From assembly GCA_002914805.1 (NCBI GenBank), contig JXTB01000064.1, positions 921,710-985,709 of the forward strand: DNA of 64,000 bases, written 5' to 3'. Positions 58,730-64,000 of this stretch are shown piece by piece. Position numbers and translations under genes: made by a program. Below the pieces are notes generated by a model. The model was not told where the DNA came from. It saw only the letters and a program-made list of their open reading frames with translations, and ran no database searches. Within the stretch, counting starts at the first letter, position 1. Every line of letters begins with the position of its first letter. Source of the DNA: Parasponia andersonii. Its lineage: Eukaryota > Streptophyta > Magnoliopsida > Rosales > Cannabaceae.

Positions 58730-59479
58730 GATGCAAATGTAGCTACTCAACTACACGTGCAAGAGGAGTAGCAGGCATGTGAGCTTGGAGGGACTCAAGG
58801 GTAGCATTCACGTGATCCATTAAGCTTGCCAAGTGGGCCAATCACAAGACTTAGAGCTAAGAGATTCAAAGAAGCATTAAATAGGCTGATTTAATACATT
58901 GGTGAGATGGCTAACGCATAGAGGCCTGATATAAGCCTAAATCAGATCCAAGGGAGCCTAATCACTATGATTAAGGTTCTAGAAGAGTCCAATTGAAGCT
59001 AAACACTTATCTTCACGTTTTTCTAGGTCTTTGTACTTTTAGGAAAGTTCTTTAATTCAGATTTAGTTATTTTCGGATTTAAATTGAGGAGAGGGTTGCC
59101 ACATGTCAAAATAACATTAGTTTATCTTAAATTAGGGACAAATTGGACTCCTATACATGGGAGAGAGCCTTGTACATATTTCAGAGCTTAGTGATCAATA
59201 ATATTGCGAGTTATTCGTGTTTTTTCATCATTCTTGAGAAGATTCCTGAACTTATCAAGTTAACTCTTGTGGCGTTCAAAAAAACCAGACTTATCACATT
59301 GATTCTTGAGTGGTTCTTGAGGATTCTTGGTGTGGCATCTTTAATCTTTCATAGTTCTTGATTTGTATCTTGCTAGGTTACGGGTCAATACTCAACAATC
59401 TTGCGATTTGGTGATCCTGGGATTCGAATTCCATAGTAGATGCTAGGTTTCGTCACAATTGTTGGCGGGGTCCATATCA
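58730..59479 (+). repeat. Probable 5' LTR of the Tekay-like element
   Basis: The right end (GGGTCCATATCA) is fixed by the primer-binding site. The left end is a guess at TGATGCAAATG, since the 3' LTR is not in the window to compare. Confidence 0.5.
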
Positions 59480-59481
59480 TT

Positions 59482-59498
59482 TGGTATCAAAGCTTAGG
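59482..59498 (+). other. Primer-binding site of the Tekay-like element
   Basis: TGGTATCAAAGCTTAGG resembles the initiator-Met site TGGTATCAGAGC. Confidence 0.75.
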
Positions 59499-60481
59499 AT
59501 TCAAGGCAAGTTTGAATTATCCTTTACTTTCTTTATTGTTCCTTTTATTCTTTAATTAGGGTTAAAAAATAAAGTGGCTGGCCTAATTTCTTGCTTTAGG
59601 TAGACTGGTGATATTTAGTTTCTTAATCTGATCAACTAGGGTTTTTGGCCAAAATTTTAAGATTTAAGGATACTAAGTTTCCTAATCTGATCAAACTCCT
59701 TGTTCTTGGCCGAATTTGTGCTTTAGGGACACTAGAATTATTTGGTTTCCTAATCTGAGCCAACTAGGGTTTCTTTGCTTTTGCTTGGAGTCTAAGTTAC
59801 TGGGTTACTAGGGCAGCCTAATTTTGTGTTTTCAGAATCCTAGTTTGATTCAAAGTCTTCGTTTCTATTTTCAATTTCTTGTTACTCATTTCTGGATATC
59901 CGTTTCTTTAAGTTTCCCATTTTTTTAAGTTATCCGATTCTCTTGTGTGCTTCACATGTTTCTACAACATCAAAAAAAAAAAAAAAACAAGAGGATCTAG
60001 AAAAAAAAAAATCTTGTGTCAATCTTGTTTCTTACTTCCTAAACTCCTTTTTGCCAAAACCCCATGCTTGAGTGTGAAAAATCATCAAAATTTAGGAGAA
60101 ATTGTATGAATTTTGGGGTATTACTGAAACCGAAGAATTCGTATTACTCAGTTTCTTGAGAATTGCTAATGAGTTTTTTTTTTCGATTTGATCTGGTTGC
60201 TCATCGTATTGAATTGCTACTGGAGTATTCTTGAATCAGATTAAGAGAGAAAAAAAATATAACGAGTGGAAAAAGGCAAGAGTGGTGAGAACATAAGAGG
60301 GTAAAAGCCATTGAGTGCCAAACACGAGAGTGAGTGAATCTTTCTGAGTGAAACATGAGAGGAAAGAGTGCTTGTGAGGTCCTAACCTTGTTTTCGCAAA
60401 TTCAATATGTAACGCAATCAAGAAGGTAACACAACCGAAGAGGTATAACAACTAACTGTTCTGAACTTACAATTACAGGCA
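59499..60481 (+). other. Untranslated leader of the Tekay-like element
   Basis: Non-coding. Three imperfect repeats with GTTTCYTAATCTGA begin at 59618, 59677 and 59745, each near TAGGGTTT/CTTGGCC words. No RNA gene is recognised. Confidence 0.5.
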
Positions 60482-63400
60482 TTGTTTGGGGAGATGAGGA
60501 GAATGATGAGAGCTGAATTAGAACCAATTCATGAGAGGATTGATAGGTTGGAAGGAGAAACAACTGCAGGTCAGCCTCAAAATGCTCCCATTAGGCAACC
60601 GCCTAAGCGAGTACAACTAGAGGAGCAATGGGGTGATGATGAAAATGTAGAGGAATGGGAGGAGATGGATGAACCAACAATAAATAGGGGCAAGTTAGGC
60701 GTGGTAATGGGAATAGAGAAGCTAGGATGGGTAGGCCTAGGCGAGATAATGACTTGGGAGGCATTAAAGTGAAGATTCCATCCTTCCAAGGTAAAAACTA
60801 TCCTGAAGTTTATCTAGAGTGGGAGAAGAGAATGGAGATCATCTTCGATTGCCACAACTATTCTGAGATTAAAAAGGTAAAATTGTTGCAATTGAATTCA
60901 CTGATTATGCTATTGTTTGGTGGGACCAATTGTTAAAGGAAAGAAGGAGAAATCTGGAACGCCTTGTTGAGGCATGGGACGAGATGAACACAATCATGAG
61001 AAGATCTTTCGTTCCAAGCTACTACCATCGGGAGCTGTACAATAAGTTGCAGTGATTAACCCAAGGATCCAAGAACGTAGATGATTACTACAAGGAGATG
61101 GAGGTTGCTATGATCCGAGCAAATGTAAAGGAGGACAGAGAAGCTACCATGGCTAGATTCTTACACGGTCTAAATAGAGAGATAGCGGACGTGGTAGAGA
61201 TGCTACATTATGTAGAGCTGATAGATATGGTGCATCAAGCTATCAAAGTTGAGCAACAATTGAAACGAAGGAACTTCCCTAGAAAGGGACCAAGCTCAGC
61301 TCCTACAACTCATGGAGATCACCCCCTAAACAGGATGAATTTCCATTAGCTAAGCCTAAGTCCGAGTCTTCTAAGGACACAAAACAAGTTGTAACGCCAA
61401 AACAAGGTAGCACCGAATCTGCCACTTCTAGAAATCGTGACATTAAGTGTTTTAAATGTCAAGGCAGGGGTCATATTGCTAGCCAGTGTCCGAATAAAAG
61501 GGTGATGGTGATCAATACTCAATAGGAGATTGAGACAGACGATGAATGAGAAGATGACATGCCACCACTTGAAGATGATTATGAAGGGCAGTGTACTGTA
61601 GACGGAGAATCATTAGTGGCGAGACGAGATCTTAGCACGCAAGTTAAGGAAGAAAACAACAACCAGCGGGAGAACTTGTTTCATACTCGATGTTTTGTGA
61701 AGAACAAAGTTTGTAGTGTCATAATTGATGGAGGGAGTTATACAACATGGCTAGTACTGAATTAGTGGAGAAATTAGTATTACCTATCATAAAGCATCAA
61801 CAACCGTACCGGCTTCAGTGGCTAAACAATTGTGGAGAAGTTAAGGTGACAAAACAGGTGTTGGTGGCATTTTCCATTGGCAAGTATGAAGATGAAGTGC
61901 TTTACGATGTGGTACCTATGCATGCATGTCACATCCTATTGGGAAGACCATGGTAGTACGATCGGCGAGTTGCACATGATGGTTTCACTAATAGGTACTC
62001 TTTTACTATTAAAAAACCGCCTATATCACTTGTGCCATTGACTCCAAAACAAGTTCTTGAAGACCAACTAAAGATGCAAAAAGCGAGTGAAAAGAGAAAA
62101 GAGAAAGAAATGAGAGAAAAACATAAAAGCAAAACCATGATTGAGGGTAAAAGGGAAAAAGAGAGCAATACATCCTTATTGAGTGTAAGAAAGGAAAAAT
62201 ACAATTTCATTGCAAAAAAAAGTGAGATCAAGAGAGCTTTAGTTTTACAATAGCCCCTTATAGTACTCATGTATAAGGAGGCTCTTTTATGTACTGATGA
62301 TCTCACCGGTTCTTTGCCGAGTAATATTATTTCTCTTTTGCAAGAGTTTGAAGATGTATTTCCCGAAGAGATCCCTCATGGTTTACCTCCAATTCGTGGG
62401 ATTGAATATCAGATTGACTTCATACCCGGTGCATCAATTCCAAACTGGCCTGCCTATAGGAGTAATCCCGAGGAGACAAAGGAACTTCAAAGGCAAGTAG
62501 GCGAATTGTTGGATAAGGGGTATGTTCATGAAAGCATGAGCCCTTATGCGGTTCCAGTGCTGTTAGTTCCTAAGAAGGATGGGACATGGAGGATGTGTGT
62601 TGATTGCCGAGCCATCAACAACATAACGGTAAAGTATCGTCATCCCATTCCTAGATTAAATAATATGCTAGATGAATTTGTTTTTACAAAAATTGATCTT
62701 AAGAGTGGATATCATCAGATTAGAATGAGAGAAGGTGATGAATGGAAAACTGCCTTTAAAACTAAATATGGTTTGTATGAGTGGTTAGTAATGCCTTTCG
62801 GTTTAACTAATGCTCCAAGTACTTTTATGCGTTTGATGAACCATGTTTTACGTGCATTTATTGGCAGATTTGTGGTTATATATTTTGATAATATCTTAAT
62901 TTATAGTAAAAACTTGGAAGAATATGTAATGCATTTAAAATCTGTATTAGATGTGTTAAGGAAAGAAAAGTTATTTACTAACCTCAAGAAGTGCACCTTT
63001 TGCACGGATAAGCTTATGTTTCTTGGCTTTGCTGTTAGTGCTCAGGGAATTGAGGTGGATGAGGAAAAGGTGAAAGCAATCTAAGATTGGCCAATGCCTA
63101 CAGCAATCAGCTATGAGGAGTTTTCATGACCTAGCTAGTTTCTATAGACGGTTTGTGCATAATTTTAATAGCTTGGCTGCCCCTCTTACTCAAGTCATTA
63201 AGAAGAATGTGTTGTTTAAGTAGGGGAAGGAACAAGAAAAGGCATTTAATCTGATCAAAGAAAAGTTAACTAATGCACTATTACTTGTTTTTCCTAACTT
63301 CACCAAAACTTTTGAAATTGAGTGTGATGCTTCAGGAATAGGTATTGGAGCTATCTTGATACAAGAAGGCCGTCTAGTTGCATACTTCAGTGAAAAATTA

Positions 63401-64000
63401 TGATAAGGAGATGTATGCTTTAGTGAGGGCTTTGGAAAATTGGCAGCATTATCTACGGCCGAAGGAATTTGTGACTCACACTAATCATGAATCCTTGAAG
63501 CATTTAAAGGGTCAACAAAAGCTGAACAAATGCCATGCAAAGTGGGTAGAATTCATTGAGACATTTCCTTATGTGATCAAATATAGGCAAGGTAAGGAAA
63601 ATATTGTGGCTGATGTATTGTTCCGAAGATATGCCTTACTTTCTACTTTAGATACAAAATTACTTATATTTGAATACATTAAGGATTTATATGCACAAGA
63701 TTCTGATTTCGGTAATGTGTTCAATGCATGTAAAAAAGTAGCATTTTGTAAGTTCTATAGGCATAATGGATTTTTGTTTCGGGCGAATAAATTGTGTATG
63801 CCTATGTGTTCGTTGCGTGAATTACTTATCAGAGAAGCTCATGGTGGTGGTTTGATAGGTCATTTTGGTATGGCTAAGACTTTAAGTGTTTTGCATGAAT
63901 ATTTCTTTTGGCCTCATATGAAACGTGATGTTGAAAGAATATGTGAAAAGTGTATCACTTGTAAACAAGTTAAGTCTAAGTTGAAACCCCATGGTTTGTA
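60482..64000 (+). pseudogene. Tekay-like gag-pol, 5' part, degenerate
   Basis: The gag N-terminus (MRRMMRAELEPIHERIDRLE) lies near 60494. The gag core at 60760-61290 has frame changes near 60720 and 60890. Then come a zinc knuckle CFKCQGRGHIASQC (about 61449-61490), protease VIIDGGSY near 61722 and RT in an open stretch 62269-63084 (VPVLLVPKKDGTWRMCVDCR; FDNILIYS). The RT catalytic motif is YFDN (62881-62892) instead of YFDD. A CAA-to-TAA type stop ends it at 63082 (KAI* for KAIQDW). RNase H is frameshifted (63090-63640), and the integrase finger ([18 protein letters not shown]) reaches the edge. Confidence 0.87.

Larger units (their letters stand above)
58730..64000 (+). mobile_element. Ty3/Gypsy element, Tekay/Del-like, truncated by the window edge
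   Basis: Has a probable 5' LTR, a Met-type primer-binding site, a leader, gag, protease, RT, RNase H and the start of integrase on +. The gag core (IPSFQGKNYPEVYLEWEKRM) and the PBS are like those of plant Tekay chromoviruses. The chromodomain that would prove this lies outside the window. It is decayed, with frameshifts in gag and stops after RT. Confidence 0.78.

Noticed and set aside
59618-59780. Repeats in the Tekay-like leader as a possible small RNA or regulatory array
   Set aside because: Only three imperfect units with unequal spacing (59 and 68 bp); no stable fold or promoter elements recognised.
1-64000. tRNA, rRNA, snoRNA or microRNA genes
   Set aside because: No tRNA-like arms, rRNA words or convincing precursor hairpins were recognised by eye; a dedicated covariance-model search would be needed to exclude small RNAs.

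Overview
The window is plant nuclear DNA, probably from a eudicot: GC-rich exons in strongly AT-rich spacers, canonical GT-AG introns, and Tat-, Tekay- and Copia-type retrotransposons, a LINE and many MITEs. The species cannot be named from the sequence alone. There are no prokaryotic features.

The host genes form one tandem cluster of folate-biopterin transporter (BT1/FBT family) genes, all on the + strand with the same four-exon, all-phase-0 structure. FBT-1 (6593-9620, 520 aa) and FBT-2 (11364-15574, 527 aa) look intact. FBT-3 (36268-39419, 500 aa) is more diverged, with a one-base shift at its C-terminus and a strong cryptic donor inside exon 3. A fourth copy is broken: its upstream region (about 39985-41340) is joined through a Copia element to intron 3 and part of exon 4 (46156-47152), with exons 1-3 missing. 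Two copies of a gene tail (16651-17470) mark another lost member. The copies share homologous upstream DNA, including a short block ending in a GAGAAAACGTTTC-like core 107-166 bp before each ATG.

The rest is mobile DNA. Positions 1-5386 hold the 3' part of a Tat-lineage Ty3/Gypsy element, and 20980-about 34885 a complete but decayed member of the same family. The complete copy has gag, protease, RT, two RNase H domains and integrase, then a long array of 99-bp repeats, and then a gene in ANTISENSE orientation with three spliceosomal introns. The 3' part of the first element carries the same arrays and the same antisense gene. The complete element lies between the distal and proximal upstream blocks of FBT-3. 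Copia-1 (41341-46155, minus), a LINE (about 47153-52677, minus) and a Copia 3' half (52678-55119, plus) have rebuilt the fourth FBT locus. A Tekay/Del-like Gypsy element begins near 58730 and runs off the right edge. Small TIR elements include three copies of one MITE family, two TAA-flanked Harbinger-type MITEs, and a 1.4-kb MULE-like element in FBT-2 intron 2.

The most unusual items are the spliced antisense gene shared by both Tat elements, the Copia-linked deletion that made the fourth FBT copy, and two copy-specific splicing features: a 24-A run at an acceptor in FBT-1 and an in-frame GTAAGT in FBT-3 exon 3. All structures were read by eye. LTR ends, repeat counts and divergences are estimates.
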